Assembly: GCA_030248065.1 (NCBI GenBank)
Contig: JASAMV010005429.1
Coordinates: 1-64,000, forward strand
Origin: Rhynchonema sp. JSB1_4
Lineage: Eukaryota; Nematoda; Chromadorea; Monhysterida; Xyalidae
Reading direction: 5' to 3'
Length of the DNA stretch: 64,000 bases
Under the pieces are notes generated by a model. The model saw nothing but the letters and a program-made list of their open reading frames with translations. It did no database searches and was not told the DNA's origin. A program made the translations under genes and the position numbers. Shown piece after piece: positions 43,701 through 55,700 of this stretch; position 1 is the first letter of the stretch, and every line of letters begins with the position of its first letter.

Positions 43701-46700
43701 CTTGACCGAATGACTTCTGTGCAACACCACAATGGCATTGGTGCTGCTAGAGTCGACCAAGAGTATGTTGTGCTGTTCGGCCACGCCAGGCACGGCCAGA
43801 AGTCCATTGCTGACTCGCGCTTGATTAGCAGGCTCTATAGAGCCGCTTCTATGATGGACGTTGTGCCCCTCCGACTTAACTGAGCATCGTTGGGCTTGCA
43901 ATGGTGACGTACCGGGAGACAGACCCGCATTCAAAGCCAGCAGATGCTGATTTTCGGCGGCGCTCTGTGAAATGGAAAGACAATGAAAATAAAGTACGGT
44001 ACAAATACAGCTTTCTCGAAATTCAGTCAATAAAGAAAATTACGCACTTCAGTCCTGGCGCTCCTTGTTGACGTGCGAGTGGTAGCGCGTTGCAAAGAAG
44101 CTGTTGTTGTCGTTATATATCCACTTATCGAGCTCCGGAATCGTCGAAATGACGCCTGAGTCATTAGTCCGGCGCCTGTAATTCAAAATGACAAGATAAC
44201 TGCGTTCCAATAGAATAGAAATGTCGGCTTAGTTTTTCCCACCTTCACTTCTGCCCTCCAAGATGACGGTAGCACTTTTTTGCGCCACTTTCGACCGATT
44301 ATACGCTTCTCTGAGCGACTTGTTAAGGAAAGCGTACAGGATCGGATTAACGGCCGAGTTGAGATAAACGAGAGCATAAATGGGCAATGCGATTATGTGC
44401 ATTTGAAATGTGGGGCGTCCGTCCTCGTCTTTGACAAGTTGATACAGCAGGCTGCCAAAGAATTTGACTGCACACTGGTACAACCAGTATGGGCACCAGC
44501 AGACCTGAAGAATGAATAGGATTTTAGTCAACAAAACAGTTCAGTCTGCGTGAACAAATGATTGACTGTTCGCATCTAAAACGAGGAAGCCTTTGGGTCG
44601 AAACTTACCAAATGGAAAGCCACCACCAATGCGACTAATTTGACCAGTTTATCGTGACGTCGACGGCTTCTTGAGCTGCGATCTGCTTCACGATTTCTCA
44701 GATAATGCAGCATGGACATGTAGCAGTAGATGAGGGCCGAGAGGGGTGCTATGAAATAGAAGATGACGAGCGCCAGCAGGTAGTAGGCATCGAACGTTGC
44801 CCACACGGGTGTGTCCACGGTGCGTTTCGTTGGTGGCAGTTGCAGGATGCACATTTGCGGCACATCGAAAGTGCCGTTGGATGGATGTCCGGGCGGTGGT
44901 TGGTTGTGCACCAAGCGCGCATACGCCGCTAGTGGTAGGACGACTGGCAAACTCACCAGATAAACCAACACCACAATGGTCATTGCTCTCTGAAAACCGC
45001 AGATGCTTTACAGCCATATATGGCTAAGCAGGTGGAACAGAATAACTGAACTAACAGTTGTGGTACGGTATTTGCGACTTTCAGTGGCATGACACACTGC
45101 CATGTACCGATCAGCGCTCAGTACCAACAGCATGTATATGGACACTGACTTGTTGAGACCTTCAACGATTAGGCTCAGTTGACAGCCCAGAATGCCGAAT
45201 GGAAAATGATTGGTGATCAACTGGTTCATCGTTGGTGGACCTAAAAAGCATAATGGGGATAGGTCTTAGGCACAAGCGAGTCAACATACCGAACACCAAA
45301 ATAAACCAACCGTTGAACACCAAATAACCGAGATCGGTGAACGACAAACATAGTACGTAGACGTACACGTGCGATCTTAAATGGTACATGGATCGCATGA
45401 AGATTCGAATGATCATGCCGATGACTACCAAGTTGCCGACGGCACCGGTGACAACACACGTGCCGACCACGAACAGCATCACGTAGATGTACATCACGCC
45501 TGTAGTCGGACGATATTCAACGTTCGATAACCGACAGTTAAATAAAATTATTCAAAAAATGAATCGAAGATCACTAACTGCCTGCGTGCACTTCGTTTAC
45601 AAGTCGGTATGTGCTGTTGCCGTAGCTGACCAAGTATGACTGATTGTAACCGCCACTGAGATTATTGGTCATAATTAGCTTTCAGTTGCGTCGAGGGAAT
45701 GAGTTAAAATAAAGACCGTGATTCTTTTACTTCGTTCCTCTGGGATCTCACTCACCTCTCACTTGTGCCTGCTTGCATGGTTCAACCGCTTTTCTTCAAT
45801 GTGCAGCTGAGAAAACATAAACTCGCTATACATCCACTTTTCTGGTGCACAACTGATGGAGTGAAGATGCATTTTTTGCCCTTCGTTAACGCCAACTTCC
45901 CTATGTGCTTGGCATGGCGTACCATCGCTGCTTTCGATCAAGGCATTCGTTATTAACTAAGGGTGCCTTGTTCGATCTCTGCTTGATTACACCGACGCGA
46001 GGGCCCCTCGTATAGCCATGTTAATGGCATGCTAGCTAGCACTACCACAGTAACGGTGCAGTCCTGGGTGGTTAGCATGCATGTAAGTGACTTTGACAAG
46101 CGTGTCTTGACTAGATCATATTTTAATGTCAATACATTATTACGTACGCCTGAAGCAGCAACCTGTGCTAGACATTAATAACAACACGCTGTTAATCGCG
46201 AACATTGGGGCGGGGCGATGTCAAACTTGGTGATCGGTCCGGTCTTGTCTACGTCATTTGACTTTTTGTACCAAGCTTATTTTGAGATTTACTGATGTCA
46301 CTAATTTCGAACAGCGTAAAAGATATTCTCAGATAGCGACTAATTAACTATTATGCCGGAATTAATGGCACCTGCAAGTTTCGCAATATCCTCGTACAAA
46401 AGGTCACATGACCGAGAACTAGACCGGAGCTGACCGATCACTAGTTTTTTATATCGTCCATGAATTTATAAAAATAACATCACCCGATCCGCTTAGGAGA
46501 AACAGTGTCTATTGATATAAGCAGTTAACAACAACGACAGATAATTGACACAACAGTAACACAATTTAGCACCAGTGTAATTTAATCGCTTGGACCAAAC
46601 GAATGCATCATAATCAATTATTTTCAACAAAAGTCATTACAGATTAATAATGCAACCATTTTGATTAGCGGTCTGAATATTTTATAAAAAAATAAAACAA

Positions 46701-49700
46701 AACGTATCGTAAAGCTTGATGCTGACGTTTTCTTGAGTCAAAAACAATGTCGCTACGAAGGTGTTAGCAGTGGGAGGTATAACTGACTGTATGCGGTCTA
46801 CACCTGAAGGGGTGGCCGTCGAAAATCCCGAAAAAAAATCCCGAAACGAAAAATCCCGAAAAAAAATCCCGAAAAGCAAAAATCCCGAAAAAATCCCGAA
46901 AAATAAATAGGTGTAGAAATTGACCAAATTTTTTTGTCAGAAGTTGGCATTCATGCAGTTGGTGCTCAGGCTTGCATTCAGGATTAGGCTTAGGCTTAGG
47001 CTGCCAGCCAGGAAGACCTGTTCATACGAAGGAAACATCAATAAAAACACACATGCTCAGGCTTTCTTTCAGGCTTAGGCTTAGGCTTAGGCTGCCAGCC
47101 AGGAAGACCTGTCCACGTAAAGGAACTATCCACAAAAATACAACGTCCAGGCCTTTGTTCAGGGTTAGGCTTAGGCTTAGGCTGCCAGCCAGGAAGACAT
47201 GACCGTACGAGAATTTCAATATCTTGAGCCCCAACTGATCCATTGCCCAAATTATGGACTCCAACTACATGAATACCCCTTTCTGCACCATAAACTTGGT
47301 ATTTTTCCTCAATTTCATTTTTCGGGATTTTTGCTTTTCGGGATTTTTTTTTTCGGGATTTTTTTCGGGATTTTTTTTTCGGGATTTTCGACCCCACCCC
47401 CTGAAGGATAAGGTCTTGTTCACAGGCGGATAACCTGTAACAGCGCAACTATTGTTAAGCATTATTTATTGAGCAGTTCTCGGTGAAATAGCAAGAGTTC
47501 GAAAGCAAAATTCCTTTGTTCTCACTTTAACCTCCAAATTTTCGACGTCAAAGATTTTCAAATTTCTAGAACGAACTTTGCGATAAAATTTCATCATGCA
47601 GAACCTGATAATTCGCACCGAAGTTGAATTCAACTCCTGATCCGAAACTCGTCAATAAACAAAAATTTTGGGTACACATGGCTTAGGACGCTACGTATTT
47701 GGCCATCTGTTTGGTCTCAAAACACGCTCGAAACCATTCTCAGAACGCAAACCGTTCGACTTCAACACACGCGGAACCACATAACAGCTTTCTATGCCGA
47801 TGGTGCTGCCATGCATACTACTCAGCAATCTTGACGGTGGTTAGACCCAGACCGAACGATGAAATTAGTACGAAAGTAGCAGTCGCTGGTCGCAGCTTGG
47901 ACGCATCATAAAGTCAAGATGCTGTGGCTGTTGTTAGGCACTCCGTGGGTACCGCCTGCTCTCTGAATCCGCATGTACCGCTTCATGATAACGTTGTTGG
48001 CAATTTTCGTTTCCTTTCCAGTCTTCAGTAGCAAACGTACACCATCACAGCCGGGTGCACTAATTAATTAGATTGATGTTATGGACACACTTTTTAAAAT
48101 TTTAGCAAGATAAGCGGTTAAGGCATAAGTGATTACGGTCAGATGCTTGTCAAAACTGACGTGACAAACGTCGAAGCGCGTGCAAAACTGCTTCACTTGC
48201 ACGTGTACAAAATGATTGATGCAGTACAAAATGATTGATACAGTCGCCCTGTCAATGTGCTGACTAATTGAATGCAGTGCATTCTCATTTCAGATGTTCG
48301 AATGGATCCGTCAACATGTCGACCTCTTCCTCGCGTCCTACGCCGACATCGGTGATTCCCATGAGACCGCGCAGATGGCCAGTCGCGAACATGACGATTT
48401 CGCCAGGGCTGCTATGGTTGGTAAACGGCGCTTGTTGGCGTAACATTTGGTTTTTCCCATTGCTCGTTCTTTTCCTTCCCTTTTCACTCATGGACTAAAT
48501 ATGGTCCAACCATTAAAAATATGATGCTTCGCTTCAGAACACGTACGTCAACATTTCGCACATAATGACGGTCGCTCAGCGTTTGTTGGAGGCCGGTCAC
48601 TACGCAAGTCCACGCATTCAAATGGTGACATCACGCTTGGATGAAAACTGGAAAATGTACTCGAAGGCTTTAGAGATGCGCGCTGAAGTGCTCAATCTGT
48701 CCGTAACCTTTCACGGTCGTGCCAAACAGGTGTGGTGTTTTTGTGTGCTTTGTACACTTTTGCTAAAATTTTCAAAAAAGTGTGTGTGCCCCAAATTTTC
48801 GACGTGTTTCTTCTTTTTTTGCCTGGATCTCGGAAGGTCATCAAGAATAAATTAGTGTTTTGAAATGCTTTGAACGTCAGTTTGGCGGGTATGCGGCACG
48901 TCGATACACAGTTGATCAACATTTCAGTACTCTGTCTCTGTGGACCGTTGGTTGGCTGAATGTGCCGGGCGAAGCACGGCCGCATCCGAGAGTTCGATAG
49001 CGAGCGCCAGTGGCGATCTGCCAAACACCGCACCCGAACTGGAAGCGGCCATACACAAACATCAACAGTTGATGGAACAGATCACGCATGCGTACTCGGA
49101 GGTCGGTTGAGTTGGATGATCATGGTAAATCGGAAGCATTGATTTATCGTCGATATGTATTTGACTTCTTCAGTCGATGACCACCGGCAAGGCGCTCGTG
49201 CACGCTCTTAAAACACCACCTTCGTTGGATTTGAGCAGCTCATATGCACCCGGCACGTCAGGTGTGTGATCAATCAGCTGTTATTATGCTAATTCAATAT
49301 TTCAGTTGGGTTTAAATTTGGCACAACGGCTGCACTTTGTCTTAAACAGTCCTTGAGCCGCAATCAGTCTTGTTACTCCGTTTGCTATGAATAAATTTGT
49401 GACCAAAAATCCTTTGAAGCGATGTTTCAGGCAGTGGCGCATCTACACCCGTGGGTGGGCAATCGATTCTGCCTAGCACAGCGAGTCAGACACAAGCACA
49501 AGTGGCTGAACAGGCTGGCACCAGTGCACAGCATGTGTTGGATGTGATGCATCAGTTGATGCAAAGACAACGACAATTGGAACAAGTGATCTTTTACGAA
49601 TTGTGTCATTGCGCTGGTTTCGGTTTACTGGCGGAAGACTATTTAATGGATGATGTTCGTCAACTCAAGCGGAACGTGTAAACCGTTAACTGCCATTGTT

Positions 49701-52700
49701 GCCGCGCCGCTTTTGTCGATGTTTCAAGAAACGCCCTTCTTGTTTGTGCATCATTCACCGAACCGTTTGTCTCCACAGGTCTGGCAGCAGCGTCGTGTTC
49801 GTTTGCACCAACGACTGGCCTTACTACTATTTGAACAGGATGTGACACAGGCATGCCTCTTAAAAAATAAGCTTTGAAATTTGTGATGCACACCACAACT
49901 GAATATTTTTTGTATTGCCGCCTGATGTTGATATTGATAGTCAAGCGCGTGCTTTCATTGCAGGTGCTCGACTGGTTGGACAACCATGGCGAATCATTTC
50001 TACGCAAAAACACGGGTATGGGTCGGACGCTGGCCCGCGCGCGACAGTTACAGAAAAGTCAGCAGCATTTCGAAAACGTGGCAAAGGTATGCAGTGCTTT
50101 GTTGTTCTTGTCATAACAAAAATCTTTGAATTTCTGTTGCAGAATACTTACACAAACGCTGAGAAATTGCTCGCGGCGGCTGAAGAACTGGCTGGTATGT
50201 TTTTTTCGTTCATTTTTTTGCCTTTGTTACGATTATTATCAATTTTAGGCACGGGCGAATGCCGACCGGAAGAAGTCTACGGTGTCGCACAAGAACTGCA
50301 ACGTCGCATCAATGCATTTGCCAAACAAGTGGCTGCACGAAGACATTTGCTCAATTTGTCGGTGCTCTTTCACACGCATTATAAAGAGGTTGGTTTTGTT
50401 TAGGCGTGCTTGAATGGCTGCTGTGTACTAGCTATCAGGTTCAATGTCGGTTTGGTCACTGATAGAAACCGTGAATTTCAATTTGAGATGTTGGCCTGGT
50501 ACGAGGAGCTGGCGCGGGACGATATCAGTCGACAGCCAGTGGCCGATACGACCAACGAATGTGATCAACGACAAGAACAATGGTTGTCGCGCACCGATGC
50601 TACCATGCAGGTTGGATTTTATTGCTCTTGTGTATTTTTATGGTTGAGCCGGTGACGCCCCCATAAGTTTGACTGGCGAATAAATTCTCATCGCCGTGCT
50701 ACACCTTATCAGCGAAACATTTTTTCAGGCGTACGCGACCTGTATCAGCGAGGGTCAACAGCTGAACTCGTTGCTGCGTCAACAACAAGCGTCCGAACAG
50801 TGCGACAACGGCGAGTCGACGGCGTGTGTGGACGCTATGTTGGCTGACATCGAGACCAAACAACAACAATTGACCGAACAATGGCACACCCAGCGATTGG
50901 CCATACAATTGGCTGGTATGTGACTGGACGTTCATGATGTTCAGTGGTGTGGCCGGCGGGGGGTCCCGCAACAGTACCCTACCCGCCCCAACGTGATACA
51001 CTGCCCCCTCGCACCCCGCTCTGTTTGGTACCCTACCCCCGCTTTTAATTTTACCCTCAAAGATTACCCATTTTTCGGTTACAAGTGCTCAACTTTCGAC
51101 CGAAAACCCTTAAAAGTGCAAAAAATTGCGCGCGCGATATACGTACTTTCCAGCACATAAAAATAGGCACCCGAAAAATTTGTATGGGTACACACACTAC
51201 CCGGCCCCGAAAAAATTTCTCCATCCTCCCTCCGCCCAAAATTCCAGGTACACTACCCCCGAATTTTTCCCCCCATGTGCCTGCCTGTTCCGCCAAAGTA
51301 GCCACAGCGCTGATGGGAAAATGTTCATTATCGTGATGATCATGTTCACTTCCCTGTTCCACATTATTCCAGCCACTTCACCAAAACCCAGAGTGACAAA
51401 CAATCCCCGAATTGTGCATTCGCACATTCGGCCGAAATTTTGAGAACTAACGAATGTTCACACACATCCAATTACCAGGTCGATTCCGCCGTCTAGAAGA
51501 TGATGTTCGAACAATAATGTCGCAGTTGGAGGGCTGGAGGGAAGATATGCGACAAATGACCAATGAACTGTCGCCGTCGAAGGCTGAACAGGTCGGGCTG
51601 AATGACTTCGGACTCGTTCATTTTCATGCATTGCAAGAAAGACGTGGTGATGAACTACGAAATCAATACTGTGGATAGATTATGTCCACCCGGCGAAACA
51701 TTCCTGTTTCTGTTGCTTGACCTGAATTTGTTTTTGACCCGTCCTTCATTATTTTGAAATAGTCACACTTATCTTACGATTCGTACCACATTCATTTCGC
51801 AGGTGATGCCGATGCACCAGGAAAACATCGCGCATGTTCGAGCAGCGATGCAGGAAATCATGAAGCTCGCTCAGGAACCCATCCATGTTAGTGCGTGTTG
51901 TGTCTGTTTTTCCTGAAGTTCTTGCTGCAGATATGATCTTGCATTCTTTTTGCATTGCACTTCGTTCGGGACTTACAGATGCTTGAATCAAGTGGTCTAC
52001 GAATGGTAACCAGCGATGGTCAACCGGTGATGGAATGTATCGTTGCTTTGGCTGATAATGCAAGGTACATTGCTTGTAATTTGTGCAAGTATAAATTGTT
52101 CAGTGGACTAACAGCAGATTTACTAACTATGTAGTATGTCACCAAATTTCCTATAAGTGCTTGCCTTGTTGATCCAGGCAACTGGAGCGCGACGTGATGC
52201 GATCGGCGGAAGACACACAACGACGATTGGAGCAGGCACAACAACTGGGACAACTGCAGACATTGGTGGCACAGCTGGTGACGTGGGTGACCAATCAATT
52301 GAACGTGTTGCATGTGAGTTCAATGGCTGTTAATAGCTGTTGGCTGTTGTTTTTATCGTCATCCAAATCTTTCCTTTTGAAACCGCAAAGGAATGGCAAG
52401 TCTCTGGGAGACTCTCTTTATTGTAACATGAAATTTTTTGCTCAATGGAAAGTCTTGAACGTCATTATTTATCTTGAATTTTTCGTAATACCGTACTTGT
52501 GTTATCGTTGAAGCATTTCGATCAAATTTTGATCATTGTTTCTAATTTTCAGGCCACAGCGTGCATACCGTCATCATTCGAACAAGCGGAACAGATTCAG
52601 GCCGAACATCGCGAGTTCCAGATCTCTGTCGAGGTGTGTAAAAAACTTGGGTGATTTAGTGATCGATTCAATGCATTTATTAAAACTTGTTTTGTTATCA

Positions 52701-55700
52701 CTTCCATTTCAGAAAACGAACGCGCAAGCCATTCAATTAAACGAACGAGCCGAGCAGATGTTGGCCTGCAATCATTACGATCCTGCGAGGATACGAGCCC
52801 TGTCCGATGATGTCATGATGAAATGGTCAGGTTTTCTCTTAGATCCTGGTTTAGTCTTCGTATCAACTTGTACATTGTTCAGGCGTCGACTTGTTATGCT
52901 AACCGAAGAACGACATAAATTGCTGTGTGCTGCTGTACCATATTACAAAACACTGAAGCAGGTGGGTATTACTGATCATTTTTGTATCTATTTTGGGCTA
53001 GTGTTTGACCTTTGGTGTTCAAAAATGTTTAATGTTTGGCGTGTAACGGATTAAATTGTGAGTCCACCCCACACAATAGCGACTGCGCATTTTTATGAAG
53101 AATCCTAACCATAGATTCGCTTATCTCAGGTGCAACCGGTGTTGGACCATCTCGAGAAGGAGTACATGAAAGAGTACGACATGTGCGCCACGTATTCCCG
53201 TGCCAATGAAACATCAGCCGACAACCAATCGATATCATCAAATGGCACCACCGAGACCGAACCGACGCGGGCACCGGACAAAATCGAGTTTGTCACACAT
53301 CAGTTGGCCAACTTGAACTCGAGGAAGGAACGACTGATGCGCGTTAGTGCAGATGGGTTGGGTGTTGGATTGACACGTTGACTCACAAATGAACACAGTC
53401 GCCAGTGGTAAAAGAATGACAACGGTAACTGATTTTCGGCCTGTTGTAGTCATGGAGATTGTTGCCAGCAGATAATTGACGTTGTTCCTTGAGGGAACTT
53501 TTTTCTGCAATTGACAAGAACAAACTGGCGTTCGGTTGGTAGAAACCAGTGAAAAGCTTTCATCATTTTGTTCATTTCGTGGTTTCCAGATTTCATGGAA
53601 AGGTGAGATTACATAGACTAAAATTATAGTTTGTAATATCACAAATTGCAAGCCACCACCGTCATTCAGGGCTGCACATTTGCGCGCAAGAACGGTGAAT
53701 TGTTCCTCAAATACGTGCGACGCATGGCGCCTGTATCACCCACAACTGCCGAAGTCACCGAAACACAGATATTGGCGGCTTTGGAGCAATTGAGGGAGCG
53801 TGAGAATGCCGTGCTGACGTTGTGGACAAGGAAGAAGCGTTAGTATTTTTTATTTGGGATTTTATTTTATTCATGCGTTATTTTGGTTTGTTTGGAATTG
53901 CTCCCAGAACAGTGTTTCGACACTTTTACTAACGATGAACGAATGTTGGTAGTTGATGAATAATTTCGAACTGAACACGTAAATGAAGCTTGAAGGCACG
54001 CATGTTGCACTGAGACTTGCGACAGTAGAGACAACAAAACAAAGCTCAATAGAGCTTCATGTAAAATGGACATCGAAACATATATCTGCCGGCCGTTGCA
54101 GGTGCGTACGACGAATGCCACAAGTTTGTGCTGTTGGAGGACAGTGCCAAACAACGTCTCGAATGGCTGATGGACCACGGCGAGTTGTATCTGAGTGCTC
54201 GACCCTCGTACAAACAGCCGAAAGATAAATGCGAACAATTGTTGAGGGATCATGAACAATTCAAAGTGGCTGCCAAAGTACGTTTGTTTGTGTTGTTGTT
54301 TCACTTGTCTTGTAATTTGTACGTATTATATTATCGTTATCACTTGCCGTAACCCTCGCAGGATCAACGCGAGAAAGTGCGCATCCTGTTGGGTCTGGGT
54401 CAAGCACTTGTGGAGGAGGGTGGCAGCACGACAGACACGCAACACACCAACGATATCAGACAGTGGATGCACAGCGTGCAACAAAGGTGACCTGGTCTTT
54501 GCCAAACCACTTTTTTGTTTGAAACCTCATTTCATTCGCTGCAGGTACAATGACTTCTCACAACGTTGCGATCGTTGGGAACTGCATCTACGAACCGAAC
54601 TGGGATTTGTGGACGTTTGTGACGTACATACTTCATTCCTATTTTTAGGCGCATATGCAATTGAGCAAAGTCGGTTTGAGCAACATGACTTGAGCAAGAA
54701 AAGAAGAGCGGTGTCTAAAAGAGCGCAGAACCTAAAAACGAATAGGCCCAAGTCGAAGTCCAAACACAAAAGCCTGACACCTAAATCAACCTAAGCCTTT
54801 AAAACAAAATAGAGCTCTGATCTTTTTTCTTGCTCAAGATGGTCTTGCTCAAACCGGCTTTGTCCAACCGCCGGGCCAAGGGAACCTTGCTTACTGTATC
54901 TTGATCTGCAGACAATCGACCGCGAACTGGCATTGGATCGACAGTCGGATCCGAATTTGGAAGCGAAAATTCGTGACGCAGCGAACGAGTTCGATGAATC
55001 CAGAAGGCGGTCGGCCAGAAAGAAGGAGTTAGTTCGTCCGCAAACAACATTAACTACCTGATCGCAAGACATGCGAAAATTCAAATTTCAGTTTCATAAT
55101 GACCGAGCTGCTCACCACGGAACGCGCTTATGTGCAGGATCTACGCACTTGCATTGAGCAGTACCTGGCCAGTCTACGCAATCCGATGGCAAATACTGAA
55201 CTGCCGATGTCACTGCAGCAAAAGGAAGCCGCCATATTCAGCAATATTGAGGAAATTCACAATTTTCATAGCGAGTCAGTTTTTTGTTATTTTCTGTTCA
55301 TTGTGTGTATCACAAAATTGCAAAAGATCTCAATAGCTAACTAACGTCATAAAGTCTCGTCGCTTGTTAACACAGTCTGCACTCTTTGTAGTCATATGAT
55401 CGGCACCAGGCATTTCCTGTCGCTTTGAACGATATCAACCACGTACATACATATTTTTCCAATGAGGAGGTTAACGGCAGATAGCGTTGAAATAGCGGGA
55501 CCAAAATAGCGTTGGAAGCTATCCACTGTATGGAGTATCATCATAAAGAGGCTGGTCTCTAATTGGGATTTTTCTTCCAGAACATTTCTCAAAGAGCTGG
55601 AGCGCTACGAAACACTGCCTGAAGATGTTGGACATTGTTTCGTGACTTGGGTGAGCACAAATACTTGACCCTTGTTGCAATGAAGGCTTCAATTCGCAAA

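Larger units (their letters stand above)
40997..54610 (+). other. Trio spectrin-repeat exons
   Basis: Exons in order: 40997-41218, 42877-43040, 43330-43417, 48294-48416, 48538-48729, 48928-49101, 49174-49261, 49431-49585, 49779-49850, 49964-50086, 50143-50194, 50249-50388, 50488-50610, 50729-50915, 51479-51591, 51803-51886, 51980-52064, 52178-52313, 52553-52633, 52713-52825, 52883-52961, 53130-53342, 53670-53838, 54102-54277, 54362-54486 and 54545 to about 54605. Helical repeats with recurring [20 protein letters not shown] and [16 protein letters not shown] starts. The exon following 49850 is joined through a GC donor. The end of the last exon is uncertain because a foldback repeat follows. 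Confidence 0.88.

Noticed and set aside
46984..47182. TTAGGC triplets as a chromosome end
   Set aside because: Only three triplets, interspersed with unique sequence and inside an inverted-repeat element within a gene intron.
48268..48498. 76-aa plus-strand open frame as a separate peptide
   Set aside because: It is an off-frame reading through trio exon 48294-48416 into the following intron; the Trio frame reads [18 protein letters not shown].
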